Source: Enterobacter sp. C2
GTDB taxonomy: Bacteria > Pseudomonadota > Gammaproteobacteria > Enterobacterales > Enterobacteriaceae
Reading direction: 5' to 3'
Assembly: GCF_019880405.1 (NCBI RefSeq)
Contig: NZ_CP082269.1
Coordinates: forward strand, 3,906,001 to 3,970,000
DNA: 64,000 nucleotides
Shown here in pieces: positions 18,072 through 32,359 of this stretch. The notes beneath the pieces were generated by a model. It searched no databases. It had not been told where the DNA came from and saw only the letters and a list, made by a program, of their open reading frames with translations. Both the position numbers and the translations under genes were made by a program. Numbering within the stretch: position 1 is the stretch's first letter; every line of letters begins with the position of its first letter.

Positions 18072-20495
18072 ATGTCCGGCTGGCCACGAATTTACTACAA
18101 ATTACTGAATTTACCATTAAGCGTGTTGGTAAAAAGCAAGTCGATTCCGGCAGAACCTGCCCAGGAACCTGGACTCGATACCTCACGCCCTATTATGTAC
18201 GTTTTGCCTTATAACTCGAAGGCAGACTTACTGACGTTGCGTGCTCAGTGTCTGGCACATGAGCTGCCCGACCCGCTGGAGCCGCTGGAGATCGACGGCG
18301 TGCTGCTGCCGCGCTACATCTTTATCCATAGCGGCCCGCGTGTTTTTAGCTGGTACACGCCAAAAGAAGATTCCGTTAAGCTGTTCCATGATTATCTTGA
18401 TCTTCACCGTAACCACCCGGACCTGGACGTACAGATGGTGCCGGTATCGGTGATGTTTGGCCGCTCGCCGGGGCGCGAAAAAGGCGAAGTTAACCCGCCG
18501 CTGCGCATGCTGAACGGCATCCAGAAGTTCTTTGCCGTCTCCTGGCTGGGCCGCGATAGCTTTGTGCGCTTCTCCCCGCCGGTCTCCCTGCGCCGGATGG
18601 CCACCGAGCATGGCACGGACAAAATCATCGCCCAGAAGCTGGCCCGCGTAGCGCGCATGCACTTTGCCCGCCAGCGGCTTGCCGCCGTGGGCCCGCGTCT
18701 GCCGGCACGCCAGGATCTCTTCAATAAGCTGCTGGCATCAAAAGCAATTGCCCGCGCGGTAGAAGATGAAGCACGCAGCAAAAAGATCTCTCACGAGAAG
18801 GCCCAGCAGAACGCCATCGCCCTGATGGAAGAGATTGCCGCTAACTTCTCCTATGAGATGATCCGCCTGAGCGACCGTATTCTCGGCTTTACCTGGAACC
18901 GGCTCTATCAGGGTATCAACGTGCATAACGCCGAGCGGGTCCGCCAGTTGGCGCACGACGGCCATGAAATTGTCTACGTGCCCTGCCACCGTAGCCACAT
19001 GGACTACATGCTGCTCTCCTACGTCCTCTATCATCAGGGACTGGTCCCGCCGCATATCGCTGCCGGAATCAACCTTAACTTCTGGCCAGCGGGTCCGATT
19101 TTCCGCCGTCTGGGCGCGTTCTTTATTCGCCGTACCTTCAAGGGCAACAAGCTCTACTCAACGGTGTTCCGCGAGTACCTGGGCGAGCTGTTCAGCCGCG
19201 GCTACTCGGTGGAGTACTTCGTCGAGGGTGGGCGCTCACGTACGGGCCGCCTGCTGGATCCGAAAACCGGCACCCTGTCGATGACCCTGCAAGCCATGCT
19301 GCGCGGCGGCACGCGCCCTATCACCCTGGTACCGATCTATATCGGCTACGAGCACGTGATGGAGGTAGGCACCTACGCCAAAGAGCTGCGTGGGGCGACC
19401 AAAGAGAAAGAGAACGTCTTTCAGATGCTGCGCGGCCTGAGCAAGCTGCGCAACCTCGGCCAGGGCTATGTTAACTTTGGCGAGCCGCTACCGCTGATGA
19501 ACTATCTTAATCAGCACGTGCCGGAGTGGCGCGAGTCGATCGATCCGATTGAAGCGATACGCCCGGCCTGGCTGACACCGACCGTGAATACCATCGCCGC
19601 CGATCTGATGGTGCGCATTAACAATGCGGGCGCGGCAAACGCCATGAACCTTTGCTGTACCGCGCTGCTGGCCTCACGCCAGCGCTCGCTGACCCGCGAG
19701 CAGCTGACCGAGCAGCTGGACTGCTATCTCGACCTGCTGCGCAACGTGCCCTACTCGCCTGACGCCACCGCCCCGGCGGCAAGCGCCAGCGAGCTAATTG
19801 CCCACGCCCTGCAGATGAACAAGTTCGAGGTAGAGAAAGATACCATTGGCGACATCATCATTCTGCCGCGCGAGCAGGCGGTGCTGATGACCTACTACCG
19901 CAACAACATCGCGCATATGCTGGTGCTGCCCTCTCTGATGGCGGCCATCGTGACCCAGCATCGCCAGATCTCTCGCGAAGAGCTGCTGCGCCACGTTGAC
20001 GTGCTCTATCCGATGCTGAAAGCGGAGCTGTTCCTGCGCTGGGATAACAGCGAGCTGCCGGACGTGATGAACGCCCTGATCGCCGAGATGGTGCGCCAGG
20101 GCCTGCTGGTAGATAAAGACGACCGTCTGTATCTCAACCCGCAGCGCTCACGCACCCTGCAGCTGCTGGCAGCAGGCGCACGCGAAACGCTACAGCGTTA
20201 CGCCATTACCTTCTGGCTGCTGAGCGCTAACCCGGCCATTAACCGTGGCACGCTGGAGAAAGAGAGCCGCACCCTGGCCCAGCGTCTGTCGGTGCTGCAC
20301 GGGATCAACGCGCCGGAGTTCTTCGATAAAGCGGTGTTTAGTACGTTGGTGCTGACGCTGCGCGACGAAGGCTATATCAGCGATACAGGAGATGCCGATC
20401 CGGCTAAAACCATGCAGGTCTATCTCCTGCTGGCGGATCTGGTGACGCCTGACGTGCGGTTGACCATCGAGAGCGCGACGCAGGCGGAAGCGTAA
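18072..20495 (+). CDS. plsB: Glycerol-3-phosphate 1-O-acyltransferase (PlsB)
   Basis: PlsB makes 1-acyl-glycerol-3-phosphate from glycerol-3-phosphate and acyl-ACP or acyl-CoA, the first step of phospholipid synthesis at the inner membrane. The 807-residue product has the E. coli length. The acyltransferase HX4D motif is HRSHMD near residue 306, followed by block GAFFIRRTF, block VEGGRSRTG and block LVPIYIGYE. The start [10 protein letters not shown] is the classical one; an in-frame ATG 11 codons upstream is possible. It is followed by a strong terminator. Confidence 0.96.
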   Translation: MSGWPRIYYKLLNLPLSVLVKSKSIPAEPAQEPGLDTSRPIMYVLPYNSKADLLTLRAQCLAHELPDPLEPLEIDGVLLPRYIFIHSGPRVFSWYTPKEDSVKLFHDYLDLHRNHPDLDVQMVPVSVMFGRSPGREKGEVNPPLRMLNGIQKFFAVSWLGRDSFVRFSPPVSLRRMATEHGTDKIIAQKLARVARMHFARQRLAAVGPRLPARQDLFNKLLASKAIARAVEDEARSKKISHEKAQQNAIALMEEIAANFSYEMIRLSDRILGFTWNRLYQGINVHNAERVRQLAHDGHEIVYVPCHRSHMDYMLLSYVLYHQGLVPPHIAAGINLNFWPAGPIFRRLGAFFIRRTFKGNKLYSTVFREYLGELFSRGYSVEYFVEGGRSRTGRLLDPKTGTLSMTLQAMLRGGTRPITLVPIYIGYEHVMEVGTYAKELRGATKEKENVFQMLRGLSKLRNLGQGYVNFGEPLPLMNYLNQHVPEWRESIDPIEAIRPAWLTPTVNTIAADLMVRINNAGAANAMNLCCTALLASRQRSLTREQLTEQLDCYLDLLRNVPYSPDATAPAASASELIAHALQMNKFEVEKDTIGDIIILPREQAVLMTYYRNNIAHMLVLPSLMAAIVTQHRQISREELLRHVDVLYPMLKAELFLRWDNSELPDVMNALIAEMVRQGLLVDKDDRLYLNPQRSRTLQLLAAGARETLQRYAITFWLLSANPAINRGTLEKESRTLAQRLSVLHGINAPEFFDKAVFSTLVLTLRDEGYISDTGDADPAKTMQVYLLLADLVTPDVRLTIESATQAEA

Positions 20496-20500
20496 TAGTA

Positions 20501-20531
20501 AGGCCCGGCAAGCGTGCCGGGCCTCTTTTTT
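20501..20531 (+). terminator. Rho-independent terminator of plsB
   Basis: A perfect 10-bp stem AGGCCCGGCA/TGCCGGGCCT with loop AGCG is followed by CTTTTTTTA. The tail overlaps the ubiA stop codon region, so the element also sits between convergent genes. Confidence 0.92.
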
Positions 20532-21399
20532 AGGGCAGGTAACTCACCGCCAGCCCAACAAACAGCGCCAGGCCCACGTAGTTATTGTTCAGGAAAGCTT
20601 TGAAACAGGCGTCGCGATCGCGATGCACAATCATCTTCTGCTGCCAGATAAACAGCGCGCCTGCTACCGCAATCGAAGCATAGAAAGCCCATCCCAGCCC
20701 GTTCAGCCAGCCCACCGCCGCCATCAGCACCAGTACCAGCACCTGCAAAATACCGACGATCAGCTTATCGTGACGACCAAAGAGAATAGCCGTCGATTTA
20801 ATGCCGATCTTGACGTCATCGTCCCGATCCACCATCGCATAGAGCGTATCGTAGGCCACCGCCCAAAGAATGTTGGCGAAGAACATCAGCCAGCAGCTCA
20901 GGGGCACCGACTCGCTCACGGCGGCAAAAGCCATGGGAATCGACCAGCCAAAGGCGGCACCCAGCACCACCTGCGGCAGGTGGGTATAGCGCTTCATGAA
21001 GGGGTAGGTCCAGGCCAGCGCCAGCGCCGCTACCGACAGCAGGATGGTCATCAGGTTGAGGGTCAGCACCAGGACAAACGCCAGCAGCACCAGCACGACA
21101 AACAGGTTACGCGCCTCTTTTTCACTCACCGCGCCGCTCGGCAGCGGCCGGTTGGCAGTGCGCTTCACGTGGCCATCAAACTTACGATCGGCGTAGTCGT
21201 TCACCACGCAGCCTGCGGCGCGCATCAGCCAGACCCCGGCGATAAACACCACCAGGATCCCCAGCGGCGGCACGCCCGGCGTCGCCACCCACAGCGCCCA
21301 CAGGGTGGGCCACAGCAACAGCAGCGCGCCGATTGGCTTGTCCGTGCGCATTAAGCGGTGATAAGCCAGCAGCTTACTCTGCGTAAGACTCCACTCCAT
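20530..21399 (-). CDS. ubiA: 4-hydroxybenzoate octaprenyltransferase (UbiA)
   Basis: UbiA attaches the octaprenyl tail to 4-hydroxybenzoate, the second step of ubiquinone synthesis, in the inner membrane. The 289-residue protein has about nine membrane segments. The two Asp-rich prenyl-diphosphate motifs are NDYADRKFD and [13 protein letters not shown]. It follows ubiC with a 2-base gap, forming the conserved ubiCA operon in which UbiC supplies the substrate. Confidence 0.98.
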   Translation of the reverse strand: MEWSLTQSKLLAYHRLMRTDKPIGALLLLWPTLWALWVATPGVPPLGILVVFIAGVWLMRAAGCVVNDYADRKFDGHVKRTANRPLPSGAVSEKEARNLFVVLVLLAFVLVLTLNLMTILLSVAALALAWTYPFMKRYTHLPQVVLGAAFGWSIPMAFAAVSESVPLSCWLMFFANILWAVAYDTLYAMVDRDDDVKIGIKSTAILFGRHDKLIVGILQVLVLVLMAAVGWLNGLGWAFYASIAVAGALFIWQQKMIVHRDRDACFKAFLNNNYVGLALFVGLAVSYLP

Positions 21400-21401
21400 T
21401 T

Positions 21402-21908
21402 CTACTCCTCTCGATACAGCGGCGATGCAGGTAAAAACAGCTCCGTCAGCAGCAGCGGCTTGCCGCCGAGGCGCAGCCGGGAGCGGCGTCCCCAGAGATC
21501 GGCGTGACGGCCTATTTCAATAAAATCACGGGTCAGGGTTGATGAGGTAAAGAGATAGCGCCCCAGCGGCGTATTGCCCAGCTGCTGCAGCGCCAGCTCC
21601 GGACCGCTCAGGGTCGACTCTGGCACCACCGTGCGTCCGGCCAGCCAGGGCTCACCGTCGGCACAGAGCAGGATCTCCCGCAGCCAGTAGCGTGATGCCT
21701 CGGGCAACAGCGGGCGCTCTTCCGGCACCTCATCGGCGGTGACGAACGCCTCTCTTATGAGCGTAACACTCACCTGGCAACCCTGCTGCTCAAAACGCTT
21801 GGTCATTGAGTCTTCCAGCAGCAGCCAGTCTAGCAGGTGCGGTTCGAGTGCGGGGATTGCGTCAAAATAGCGCAGCGCGCGCAGTTGCGTTAGCGCAGGG
21901 TGTGGCAT
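21402..21908 (-). CDS. ubiC: Chorismate lyase (UbiC)
   Basis: UbiC removes pyruvate from chorismate to give 4-hydroxybenzoate, the first committed step of ubiquinone synthesis. The 168-residue protein aligns with E. coli UbiC (165 aa). Active-site stretches [21 protein letters not shown] (with the catalytic Arg) and LGRYLFTS...RDFIE are present. The start has a GGAGAG ribosome site. A three-residue C-terminal extension (REE) follows the E. coli end. Confidence 0.97.
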   Translation of the reverse strand: MPHPALTQLRALRYFDAIPALEPHLLDWLLLEDSMTKRFEQQGCQVSVTLIREAFVTADEVPEERPLLPEASRYWLREILLCADGEPWLAGRTVVPESTLSGPELALQQLGNTPLGRYLFTSSTLTRDFIEIGRHADLWGRRSRLRLGGKPLLLTELFLPASPLYREE

Positions 21909-22025
21909 GCCTTACTCTCCGGTACATAACGTAGCAACAGTGTATCGCAGAACAGGCAGATCGGGAAAAAGGGTGCACCGGTGAAGGTGCACCAAACGGA
22001 CAAAATCAGCATTGTGGGGAGACGA

Positions 22026-22982
22026 TCACCCCTTGCCTTTTACACTGCTGATAAACGTAGCGCGGGCGGAGGTAGAGCCCAGGCTCTCAGCCTCATTCAA
22101 TAGTTTCAGGGCTTTATCGATATTGCCGCTGGCGACGGCCTGCTTAATACCCTGGTTAAAGTAGTTTTCCGTATCGTTCAGTACCGGTTCATGCTTGGCT
22201 GCCGGGGCTTGCGCAGGCGCGGCTGCTGGAGCAGGTGCGGCGGCCGGAGCGCTGTAGGCGGTAGCCGGTGCGGCAGTATTACCAACGGTCACGGCAGCAT
22301 GGCCGGAAGAGCCAAAGATCGGGCCGACCAGGATGCTGGAGGCAGAGTTAGTACTGACTTTGAGTTTCACCGTACCGTCCGGCGTATGGCGCGCCTGCGG
22401 ATCCGGAATATCCGGTACTGCGTTACCCACGCCTTTCGCGTAGGCCTTTGCCGGGTTGATCATGGTGGTGGTGCGCTGCAAATCTTCCGGGGTAGTAAAG
22501 ACCAGCAGGTAGATTTTTTGCTGGCCCAGCGCCGGCGTCAGCTTGATGATCCCCTCAAGACGGTCGGCAGACATCACGCCCGGCTCCTGATAGGTAAAGT
22601 AGCTGCTCGGGAACCACGCGGCGGGGGTCAGGTTTTGATCGAGCACCAGCACGTTGGGGGCAAAGATCGATTTTTGCTTATCCGCGACGCTGGTCAGGGT
22701 AAGGGTTAACTCACCGATGTTGGCTGGCACGCTGTAGGCGGCCACTTTACCGGTGATGCCGGGTACGTTCAGGGTTTGCCCTGCCGTCGCCAAATTGGTG
22801 GTCTGGGTTTGTGAATTGGCAACCGGCGTCCAGGCGAGCTGCTGGAGCGTCCCTGTCGGGATGGCTGGCGCGGCTGAGGTATCCTGCGGAACCAGGTTCA
22901 CGTCGGCGAAGCTGACTGCGGGTACGCAGGCGAGCAGCCCTGCACCGAGGCAGAGCGCGAGAAGCGTTTTTTTCATTTTCAT
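22026..22982 (-). CDS. malM: Maltose operon periplasmic protein MalM
   Basis: MalM is a periplasmic protein of the maltose regulon with no settled function. The 318-residue precursor (E. coli 306) has a signal peptide ending in VSFA before DVNLVPQ. The body matches E. coli MalM, including YFTYQEPGVMSADRLEG and the end STSARATFISSVKGKG. A variable Ala/Pro-rich linker (about 247-270) is longer than in E. coli and explains the size difference. The ATG (MKMKKTLLAL) follows GAGGT. It is the last gene of malK-lamB-malM. Confidence 0.96.
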   Translation of the reverse strand: MKMKKTLLALCLGAGLLACVPAVSFADVNLVPQDTSAAPAIPTGTLQQLAWTPVANSQTQTTNLATAGQTLNVPGITGKVAAYSVPANIGELTLTLTSVADKQKSIFAPNVLVLDQNLTPAAWFPSSYFTYQEPGVMSADRLEGIIKLTPALGQQKIYLLVFTTPEDLQRTTTMINPAKAYAKGVGNAVPDIPDPQARHTPDGTVKLKVSTNSASSILVGPIFGSSGHAAVTVGNTAAPATAYSAPAAAPAPAAAPAQAPAAKHEPVLNDTENYFNQGIKQAVASGNIDKALKLLNEAESLGSTSARATFISSVKGKG

Positions 22983-23061
22983 TATGGTGACCTCTGTAGA
23001 GATAACGGGACGGTAGCCAGGCAATAGCGCGCCGCGTCAGGATAGATCGCTTACTGGTATA

Positions 23062-23081
23062 AGAGGGGCCGAAGCCCCTCT
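23062..23081 (-). other. Hairpin between lamB and malM
   Basis: An 8-bp GC-rich stem AGAGGGGC/GCCCCTCT with a TTCG tetraloop (minus strand) lies 28 bases past the lamB stop. No T tract follows. Such hairpins commonly protect the 3' end of an abundant mRNA such as lamB or reduce read-through into malM. Confidence 0.6.
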
Positions 23082-23108
23082 CTGGTACTGCATTACATCA
23101 ACGCTGTC

Positions 23109-24473
<1,365 letters not shown>

Positions 24474-25583
24474 TTAAACGCCAGGCTCCTGATGCAATCT
24501 CCGACAGGCGCTGCCGTCCTCACGGAACAGATGGCAGCGCTCCGGCGGCAAGCCGATAGCGAATGTGGCACCCTCTTCTACCAACACCACGTCCCCCTGG
24601 CGGTAAACCAGGTTTTGACGGATGGCGGGGATCTGGATATGAATTTGCGTTTCGTGACCTAACTGCTCAACAACCTGTACCTGCCCCTCCAGCGTGACAT
24701 CGGCGATGTCGCTGGGCAGTAGATGCTCGGGACGGATCCCAAGCGACATATTTGCGCCCACCTGGACGTGGGCACTGTCTACCGGCAGCCAGATCTGCTG
24801 GCGGTTCGGCAGCTCTACCTGCACCTGCTCAATGGCGGTAGCGGTCACTTTTACCGGCAGGAAGTTCATCTTGGGCGAGCCAATAAAGCCCGCCACGAAA
24901 CGGTCTGCCGGGTAGTGATAAAGCTCCAGCGGCTTGCCAATCTGCGCCACGCGGCCCGCGTCCAGCACCACAATCTTGTCTGCCAGAGTCATCGCCTCGA
25001 CCTGATCGTGGGTGACGTAGATCATCGTGCGTCCAAGGCGCTTGTGCAGGCGGGAGATCTCGATCCGCATCTGCACGCGCAGCGCCGCATCAAGGTTCGA
25101 TAGCGGCTCATCGAGCAGGAACACGCGCGGCTCCGCCACCAGCGTACGGCCAATGGCGACGCGCTGGCGCTGACCGCCGGAGAGCGCTTTCGGCTTGCGA
25201 TCCAGCAGATGGCCCAGCTGTAACACCTCGGCGACCTGGTTAACGCGCTGGTTAATCACGTCTTTCTTTGCGCCAGCCAGCTTCAGGCCGAACGACATAT
25301 TTTCTGCCACCGAGAGGTGGGGATAGAGCGCATAGGACTGGAACACCATGCCAACGCCGCGATCCGCGGGGGGGATCTCGTTCATTCGCGTATCACCAAT
25401 CATGAGGTCGCCGCTGGTGATGGTCTCCAGCCCGGCAATCATGCGCAGCAGGGTCGATTTTCCGCAGCCTGACGGTCCGACAAACACCACGAACTCCCCC
25501 TCCTGGATGTCGAGGTTGATGTCTTTTGACACCACTACGTCACCCCAGGCCTTCGTCACATTCCTCAGCTGCACGCTCGCCAT
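24474..25583 (-). CDS. malK: Maltose/maltodextrin ABC transporter ATPase MalK
   Basis: MalK powers maltose import by the MalFGK2 complex and also binds and inhibits MalT and is a target of EIIA-Glc inducer exclusion. The 369-residue product (E. coli 371) has Walker [10 protein letters not shown]-loop FQSYALYPH, signature [10 protein letters not shown], Walker B VFLLDEP and switch His in YVTHDQ. The C-terminal regulatory domain (from about 235) carries SPKMNFLP and GIRPEHL. I chose the ATG giving [10 protein letters not shown]. It begins the malK-lamB-malM operon, divergent from malE. Confidence 0.98.
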   Translation of the reverse strand: MASVQLRNVTKAWGDVVVSKDINLDIQEGEFVVFVGPSGCGKSTLLRMIAGLETITSGDLMIGDTRMNEIPPADRGVGMVFQSYALYPHLSVAENMSFGLKLAGAKKDVINQRVNQVAEVLQLGHLLDRKPKALSGGQRQRVAIGRTLVAEPRVFLLDEPLSNLDAALRVQMRIEISRLHKRLGRTMIYVTHDQVEAMTLADKIVVLDAGRVAQIGKPLELYHYPADRFVAGFIGSPKMNFLPVKVTATAIEQVQVELPNRQQIWLPVDSAHVQVGANMSLGIRPEHLLPSDIADVTLEGQVQVVEQLGHETQIHIQIPAIRQNLVYRQGDVVLVEEGATFAIGLPPERCHLFREDGSACRRLHQEPGV

Positions 25584-27118
<1,535 letters not shown>

Positions 27119-27125
27119 TAAAAAT

Positions 27126-27154
27126 GGCGGGTGGCGCATCGCTACCCGCCCTAC
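27126..27154. repeat. REP-like palindrome between malE and malF
   Basis: GGCGGGT and ACCCGCC arms enclose GGCGCATCGCT. E. coli has REP elements at the same place that stabilise malE mRNA; here only one is present. Confidence 0.75.
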
Positions 27155-27193
27155 AACTGACAATGTTTTCCACGGTTGTTGAGGAAGTGTCTC

Positions 27194-28738
27194 ATGGATG
27201 TCGTTAAAAAGAGTGCCTGGTGGCAAAGCAACGCGCTGAAGTGGTCAGCGATCGCCCTGCTGGGGCTGCTGGTGGGCTATCTTGTGGTTTTGATGTACGC
27301 CCAGGGAGAGTACCTGTTTGCCATCACGACGCTGATCTTAAGCTCGGTTGGCCTCTATATTTTTGCCAATCGTAAAGCCTACGCCTGGCGCTATGTCTAC
27401 CCCGGTCTCGCCGGGATGGGCCTGTTTGTTCTCTTTCCGCTGATCTGCACCATCGCTATCGCGTTTACCAACTACAGCAGCACTAACCAGCTGGCGCAGG
27501 AGCGCGTTCGCGACGTGCTGATGGATCGCGTCTATCAGGCGGGTAAGACCTTTAACTTTGGCCTCTATCCGGCAGAGAATAAATGGCAGCTGGTGCTGAC
27601 CGACGGCGAGAGCGACAAGCACTACGTTTCGGAACCCTTTACGCCCGGTGGCGAGCAGACCCTCTCCCTGAAAGAGGCGGCAGCCCTGCCTGGGGGCGAA
27701 CGCGCTAACCTGCGGGTGATTACCCAACAGCGCCAGGCGCTGACGCAGCTTACCGCCGTGCTGCCGGATGAGAGCCACGTGGTGATGAGTTCTCTGCGCC
27801 AGTTCTCCGGCACGCGTCCGCTCTATACCCTTGCCGACGACGGCACGCTCACCAACAACCAGAGCGGCGTTAAATACCGCCCCAATAACGAGGTCGGTTT
27901 CTATCAGGCCGTTAACGCCGACGGTGGCTGGGGCAGCGAACGCCTTAGTCCAGGCTATACCGTGACCATCGGCTGGGACAACTTTATGCGCGTCTTCACC
28001 GACGAAGGCATCCAGAAGCCGTTCATGGCGATCTTCGTCTGGACCGTGGTCTTCTCGCTGCTGACGGTGGTGCTGACCGTGGCGGTCGGCATGGTGCTGG
28101 CATGCCTCGTGCAGTGGGAAGCCCTGCGCGGCAAAGCTATCTACCGCGTGCTGCTGATCCTGCCCTACGCCGTACCGTCCTTTATCTCAATCCTGATTTT
28201 CAAAGGGCTGTTTAACCAGAGCTTCGGCGAAATCAACATGATGCTGGGGACGCTGTTCGGTGCTAAGCCCGCCTGGTTTAGCGACCCGACGACGGCCCGC
28301 GCAATGGTGGTCATCGTTAACACCTGGCTCGGCTATCCCTACATGATGATCCTCTGCATGGGGCTGCTGAAAGCGATCCCTGACGATCTCTATGAGGCTT
28401 CATCAATGGATGGCGCGGGACCGATGCAGAACTTCTTCCGCATCACCCTGCCACTGCTGGTCGTGCCGCTCACGCCGCTGATGATCGCCAGCTTTGCGTT
28501 TAACTTTAATAACTTTGTGCTGATCCAGCTCCTGACCAACGGTGGCCCGGATCGCCTGGGTACCACCACCCCGGCAGGCTATACCGACCTGCTGGTGAGC
28601 TATACCTACCGCATCGCCTTTGAAGGCGGCGGCGGCCAGGATTTCGGGCTTGCTGCGGCAATTGCCACGCTGATCTTCCTGCTGGTTGGCGTCCTGGCGA
28701 TTGTGAATTTGAAAGCCACGCGCATGAAATTTGATTAA
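27194..28738 (+). CDS. malF: Maltose ABC transporter permease MalF
   Basis: MalF is one of the two inner-membrane permeases of the maltose importer. The 514-residue protein has the E. coli length, with eight membrane segments and the large periplasmic P2 loop (about 92-275) that touches MalE. The EAA loop that docks MalK is [24 protein letters not shown] chose the ATG giving [10 protein letters not shown]; an upstream in-frame start has no support. Operon malE-malF-malG. Confidence 0.98.
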   Translation: MDVVKKSAWWQSNALKWSAIALLGLLVGYLVVLMYAQGEYLFAITTLILSSVGLYIFANRKAYAWRYVYPGLAGMGLFVLFPLICTIAIAFTNYSSTNQLAQERVRDVLMDRVYQAGKTFNFGLYPAENKWQLVLTDGESDKHYVSEPFTPGGEQTLSLKEAAALPGGERANLRVITQQRQALTQLTAVLPDESHVVMSSLRQFSGTRPLYTLADDGTLTNNQSGVKYRPNNEVGFYQAVNADGGWGSERLSPGYTVTIGWDNFMRVFTDEGIQKPFMAIFVWTVVFSLLTVVLTVAVGMVLACLVQWEALRGKAIYRVLLILPYAVPSFISILIFKGLFNQSFGEINMMLGTLFGAKPAWFSDPTTARAMVVIVNTWLGYPYMMILCMGLLKAIPDDLYEASSMDGAGPMQNFFRITLPLLVVPLTPLMIASFAFNFNNFVLIQLLTNGGPDRLGTTTPAGYTDLLVSYTYRIAFEGGGGQDFGLAAAIATLIFLLVGVLAIVNLKATRMKFD

Positions 28739-28752
28739 GGGAGAGACAGACA

Positions 28753-29643
28753 ATGGCTATGGTTCAACCCAAATCACAAAAGCTGCGCCTTTTCCTGACG
28801 CATCTGAGCCTGCTGGTTTTTATCGCGGCGATCATGTTCCCGCTGCTGATGGTCATTGCCATCTCGCTGCGTCCCGGTAACTTCGCCACCGGTAGCCTGA
28901 TCCCGGACCAGATCTCGTGGGAGCACTGGCGTCTGGCGCTGGGCTTCAGCGTTGAACATGCGGATGGGCGCGTCACCCCGCCGCCGTTCCCGGTGCTGCT
29001 GTGGCTGTGGAACTCGGTAAAAATTGCTGGCATTACGGCGGTGGGCATCGTGGTGCTCTCCACCACCTGCGCCTACGCCTTTGCCCGCATGCGCTTTACC
29101 GGTAAGTCGGCGCTGCTGAAAGGGATGCTGATTTTCCAGATGTTCCCGGCGGTGCTCTCCCTGGTGGCGCTCTATGCCCTGTTCGACCGCCTCGGTCAGT
29201 ATGTACCCTTTATCGGCCTGAATACGCACGGTGGGGTGATCTTCGCCTATCTGGGCGGCATCGCCCTGCATGTCTGGACGATCAAGGGCTACTTCGAAAC
29301 CATCGACAATTCGCTGGAAGAGGCGGCTTCGCTGGATGGGGCAACGCCATGGCAGGCGTTTCGTCTGGTCTTGCTGCCGCTCTCGGTACCGATTCTGGCG
29401 GTGGTCTTTATTCTGTCGTTTATCGCCGCCATTACCGAAGTCCCGGTTGCCTCGCTGCTGCTGCGCGACGTCGACAGCTACACCCTGGCGGTAGGTATGC
29501 AGCAGTATCTCAACCCGCAAAACTACCTGTGGGGCGATTTTGCCGCGGCGGCGGTGCTCTCGGCTATTCCGATTACCCTTGTCTTCCTGCTGGCCCAGCG
29601 CTGGCTGGTTAACGGCCTGACGGCAGGCGGGGTGAAAGGCTAG
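28753..29643 (+). CDS. malG: Maltose ABC transporter permease MalG
   Basis: MalG pairs with MalF in the membrane and inserts its C-terminal tail into the MalK interface. The 296-residue product has six membrane segments and the EAA loop [23 protein letters not shown]. The P3 loop that enters the MalE binding site and the terminal GGVKG are conserved. It starts 14 bases after malF with a GGGAGAG ribosome site and is followed by a terminator. Confidence 0.98.
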   Translation: MAMVQPKSQKLRLFLTHLSLLVFIAAIMFPLLMVIAISLRPGNFATGSLIPDQISWEHWRLALGFSVEHADGRVTPPPFPVLLWLWNSVKIAGITAVGIVVLSTTCAYAFARMRFTGKSALLKGMLIFQMFPAVLSLVALYALFDRLGQYVPFIGLNTHGGVIFAYLGGIALHVWTIKGYFETIDNSLEEAASLDGATPWQAFRLVLLPLSVPILAVVFILSFIAAITEVPVASLLLRDVDSYTLAVGMQQYLNPQNYLWGDFAAAAVLSAIPITLVFLLAQRWLVNGLTAGGVKG

Positions 29644-29715
29644 GTTTCATCATGTAGTGCCACTGTTATCCTCAACATTGATCTATCCGTTTGTACTTTG
29701 ACTTGTGACTGTTAT

Positions 29716-29742
29716 TGGCGCTCTTAGGAGCGCCATTTTTTT
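29716..29742 (+). terminator. Terminator of malEFG
   Basis: A perfect 8-bp stem TGGCGCTC/GAGCGCCA with loop TTAG is followed by seven T residues. The tail overlaps the psiE stop codon, so the two convergent genes share this space. Confidence 0.92.
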
Positions 29743-30151
29743 ATTCCCGCTTCAGCCGTTTCGAGTTACAGAGCCAGAGGGTGATCACTAGCAGCAGGAT
29801 CGCGCCGGAGTAGATCAGCACGTCCATCGGTGATTTGTGGTCGACAATGATCAGCCGCACGATGGCGGTGATGCCGATATAGACAAAGTAGCGTAGCGGG
29901 AAGTGAAAACCAGACTGAAAATACTTAACAATCAGGGCGATAAATTCGAAGTAGAGAAAGTAGACCACCAGCCCCTCAACCAGCTCATATTTGCTGGTCT
30001 GCTCGGGCGCAAAGAGCACGTCCGCAAGGTGCACCGTCTCTTTACCGAGAAAGACAACCAGGATCAGGCCAAGGCTCAGCAGCCCAAGATTCAGGACGGT
30101 TTGCAGGATGGTGGAGATGAACTCAACGCGTGGACGAATAAGCGATGTCAT
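29741..30151 (-). CDS. psiE: Phosphate-starvation-inducible protein PsiE
   Basis: PsiE is a small inner-membrane protein induced by phosphate starvation; function unknown. The 136-residue product has the E. coli length and near-identical sequence, with four hydrophobic segments and the conserved [20 protein letters not shown]. The ATG giving [10 protein letters not shown] is chosen because it equals the E. coli start. A Pho box upstream was not clear to me. It lies between the mal operon and yjbH, as in E. coli. Confidence 0.96.
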   Translation of the reverse strand: MTSLIRPRVEFISTILQTVLNLGLLSLGLILVVFLGKETVHLADVLFAPEQTSKYELVEGLVVYFLYFEFIALIVKYFQSGFHFPLRYFVYIGITAIVRLIIVDHKSPMDVLIYSGAILLLVITLWLCNSKRLKRE

Positions 30152-30231
30152 ACGGCACCTCATTGTCAGTGGCGAGCTCTATGTATAACGCAGAAGTGTG
30201 ATCCAGATCTAGATTCTTTACTTATGGTATG

Positions 30232-30256
30232 GCCGGGCAGCGTTGCGCCGCCCGGC
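30232..30256. repeat. REP-type palindrome
   Basis: GCCGGGC and GCCCGGC arms with an AGCGTTGCGCC centre, directly downstream of the yjbH stop codon. It may stabilise the yjbEFGH transcript end. Confidence 0.75.
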
Positions 30257-30262
30257 TCAGCA

Positions 30263-32359
30263 TTAGCGGAAGTTTACGCTCCGATCGCTGGTCATGTCAT
30301 ACAGCTGGAACTTACGTCCAAGCTGCTGACCGCCGTCGCGGGTAAGCGGCGTCCAGCCGATAGCCGCCCGGCTGCGGGTCGGGCCAGAGGCAAAGAGATC
30401 CAGCGGAATCGAGACGTAGACCCCTTTTGTGAAATCCCCTTCCCCGTACTCGTCCGGTGACACGTTGGTCAGCGTGGCATAGGTGCCCACGACGACGCCG
30501 CTGTCGAAGTGTTTCGACACCTCCAGCGTGCCGCCCTTGTCCCCCGCCAGATACTGCCCGACGCTGGCTTTAATCAGCACGTCCTGAGCAAAGGAAGGCG
30601 TCCAGTAGGCGGTCAGGTGTCCCGTCTTCACGCTGTAGTCGGTAAACTTCATCATCTCCTTCGCGCTGCGCCAGTCACGCTGCTTGACGTAGTTAGCATC
30701 AATCCCGAAGGCCCAGTTGCTGTCCACCGGCCGCCAGAGCACCTCGGCCCCGGCTCCCCCGTACATCGTCTCCAGATAGCCGCCGTACACCTGGCCATAG
30801 AAGCCGTTGCCAAGATACTGGAAGTAGTTGGCCTGGAGATTGTTAACGTAGTAGTCATTCGCTACGTAGTCGCGCACGTGGGTACGCACCCGAGGCAGAT
30901 GGGAGTCATCCGGCGGATCGGTGTAGTTGAACTTGTCGTAGTTGTTGGCGACGTTGCCAAACAGGCTGCCGGTGGTCAGCAGGTGGTCGGTCAGCCAGAG
31001 ATCGGCGGTCGCCATCACCCCAAGCTGGTACATATAGAAACTTTCCGGACCGCCCACGGACTGGTTCAGCACCGGATCGATATGGAAATCAAAGCGGGAC
31101 TTCTCCATATACCAGCCCTGCTCGGTGCTCTCCGGTACTTCTGGCTCAACGCGTTTCTGCACCAGGGCCGTCTCATGTCCCAGCGGCTCTCCGGCCAGAT
31201 GGCGTTGCAGGCTTGCCACGTCGGTTTCGGTGGTCACCTGCGGCAGGTTGAGGCGGTTCTCGGTCACGCGGATGGTTTTTACGCCGTCCGGCAGATCGTT
31301 GGCGATGATCCGGTTCGCCCGCTCAATGCCCTCTTCGGTATTGCGGTATTTCACCTGTTCGCCAGTAACGTAGAGCGTATCGCCTTTCACCTGAATTTTC
31401 GGATCCGCCAGCCCGGCGTTGTACTTCAGCTGCGTGAGCTGATTCGCCACCACAGCGTGCTGCATAATGGCGTCCTGCGGCTGCGGCTCATACTGCGGGC
31501 GGGCATTATCGTTGTAAGAGGGGCGCAGATCGTTGAAGTTAGAGTGCAGGGTAAAGCCAAACATCACCGTGTTGCCGCGCTCGTAGCTCAGGTTGACGTC
31601 GGCCCAGTCCGCTACGCGATAGATCGCTCCAACGTTCACTTTGCTGCGCTGCGGCAGACGACCGGCAAAATCCTGCTGATAGTTATTGCCTTCATACTCC
31701 AGCTTCAGGCGCAGCGGCTGCCATGGCGTCTGGTACTCCACGCCGCCAAACAGCGATGCCGGGCCATGGAACATCTGGCTACCGTCAATGGAGCCCGCCT
31801 GGTTGTAGCTGTTATCGCGGTAACAGTACTTCTCATCGTAGGAGCAGAGCGGGTTTTTGATATTGCCCGCCGTGCCAAGGTAACCCCAGCCCAACCCGAG
31901 GGTGAAATCAAACGGCCCCCAGGCCTTGCTGGCTACAAGGTACTCGGCATCGAACAGACCTGTCCCGCCGATATCCCGTGCGCCCACTGCCACTTGCGGC
32001 AGCCAGTACCCCTCTTCCCACAGGCGCAGCTTGAGATCGAACGCTTTATCTTTGTAGGTCTGATCGCCGGAAAAGGCATCCACGCTGCTGTACTGTCGGG
32101 TGCGTACGTCGGTGTAGCGCAGGGTCGTCTCTAGCCACGGAAAGAGCTGAATCGAACCGGAGTAGTAGCGGTACTGATCGTTATCGCGATAGTTAAGGCT
32201 GATCTCACCCTCACGCGCCATCCGGGCGGTGGGCGTTTGCAGCAGTCCCACGCCGCCGAAGTCGGTCTGGGAAGGGCCTACCGGAGCCGGATACGTTTCC
32301 GCATGGCAGGCGGCGCTGACGCTGAGCGCCAACAGGCTGTAAAGAGAAATTTTCTTCAT
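30263..32359 (-). CDS. yjbH: YjbH family exopolysaccharide outer-membrane protein
   Basis: YjbH (GfcD family) is a large outer-membrane beta-barrel encoded with yjbEFG, an operon linked to extracellular polysaccharide and controlled by the Rcs system in E. coli. The 698-residue precursor has a signal peptide ending AACHA, and the start [20 protein letters not shown] is typical of the family. Alternating strands and abundant aromatics fill the body. It ends RSVNFR. Its ATG overlaps the yjbG stop (TAATG), so it is translationally coupled. Confidence 0.95.
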   Translation of the reverse strand: MKKISLYSLLALSVSAACHAETYPAPVGPSQTDFGGVGLLQTPTARMAREGEISLNYRDNDQYRYYSGSIQLFPWLETTLRYTDVRTRQYSSVDAFSGDQTYKDKAFDLKLRLWEEGYWLPQVAVGARDIGGTGLFDAEYLVASKAWGPFDFTLGLGWGYLGTAGNIKNPLCSYDEKYCYRDNSYNQAGSIDGSQMFHGPASLFGGVEYQTPWQPLRLKLEYEGNNYQQDFAGRLPQRSKVNVGAIYRVADWADVNLSYERGNTVMFGFTLHSNFNDLRPSYNDNARPQYEPQPQDAIMQHAVVANQLTQLKYNAGLADPKIQVKGDTLYVTGEQVKYRNTEEGIERANRIIANDLPDGVKTIRVTENRLNLPQVTTETDVASLQRHLAGEPLGHETALVQKRVEPEVPESTEQGWYMEKSRFDFHIDPVLNQSVGGPESFYMYQLGVMATADLWLTDHLLTTGSLFGNVANNYDKFNYTDPPDDSHLPRVRTHVRDYVANDYYVNNLQANYFQYLGNGFYGQVYGGYLETMYGGAGAEVLWRPVDSNWAFGIDANYVKQRDWRSAKEMMKFTDYSVKTGHLTAYWTPSFAQDVLIKASVGQYLAGDKGGTLEVSKHFDSGVVVGTYATLTNVSPDEYGEGDFTKGVYVSIPLDLFASGPTRSRAAIGWTPLTRDGGQQLGRKFQLYDMTSDRSVNFR

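Noticed and set aside
30509-32134. A 541-codon open frame antisense to yjbH
   Set aside because: Shadow of yjbH codon structure; no ribosome site or family resemblance.
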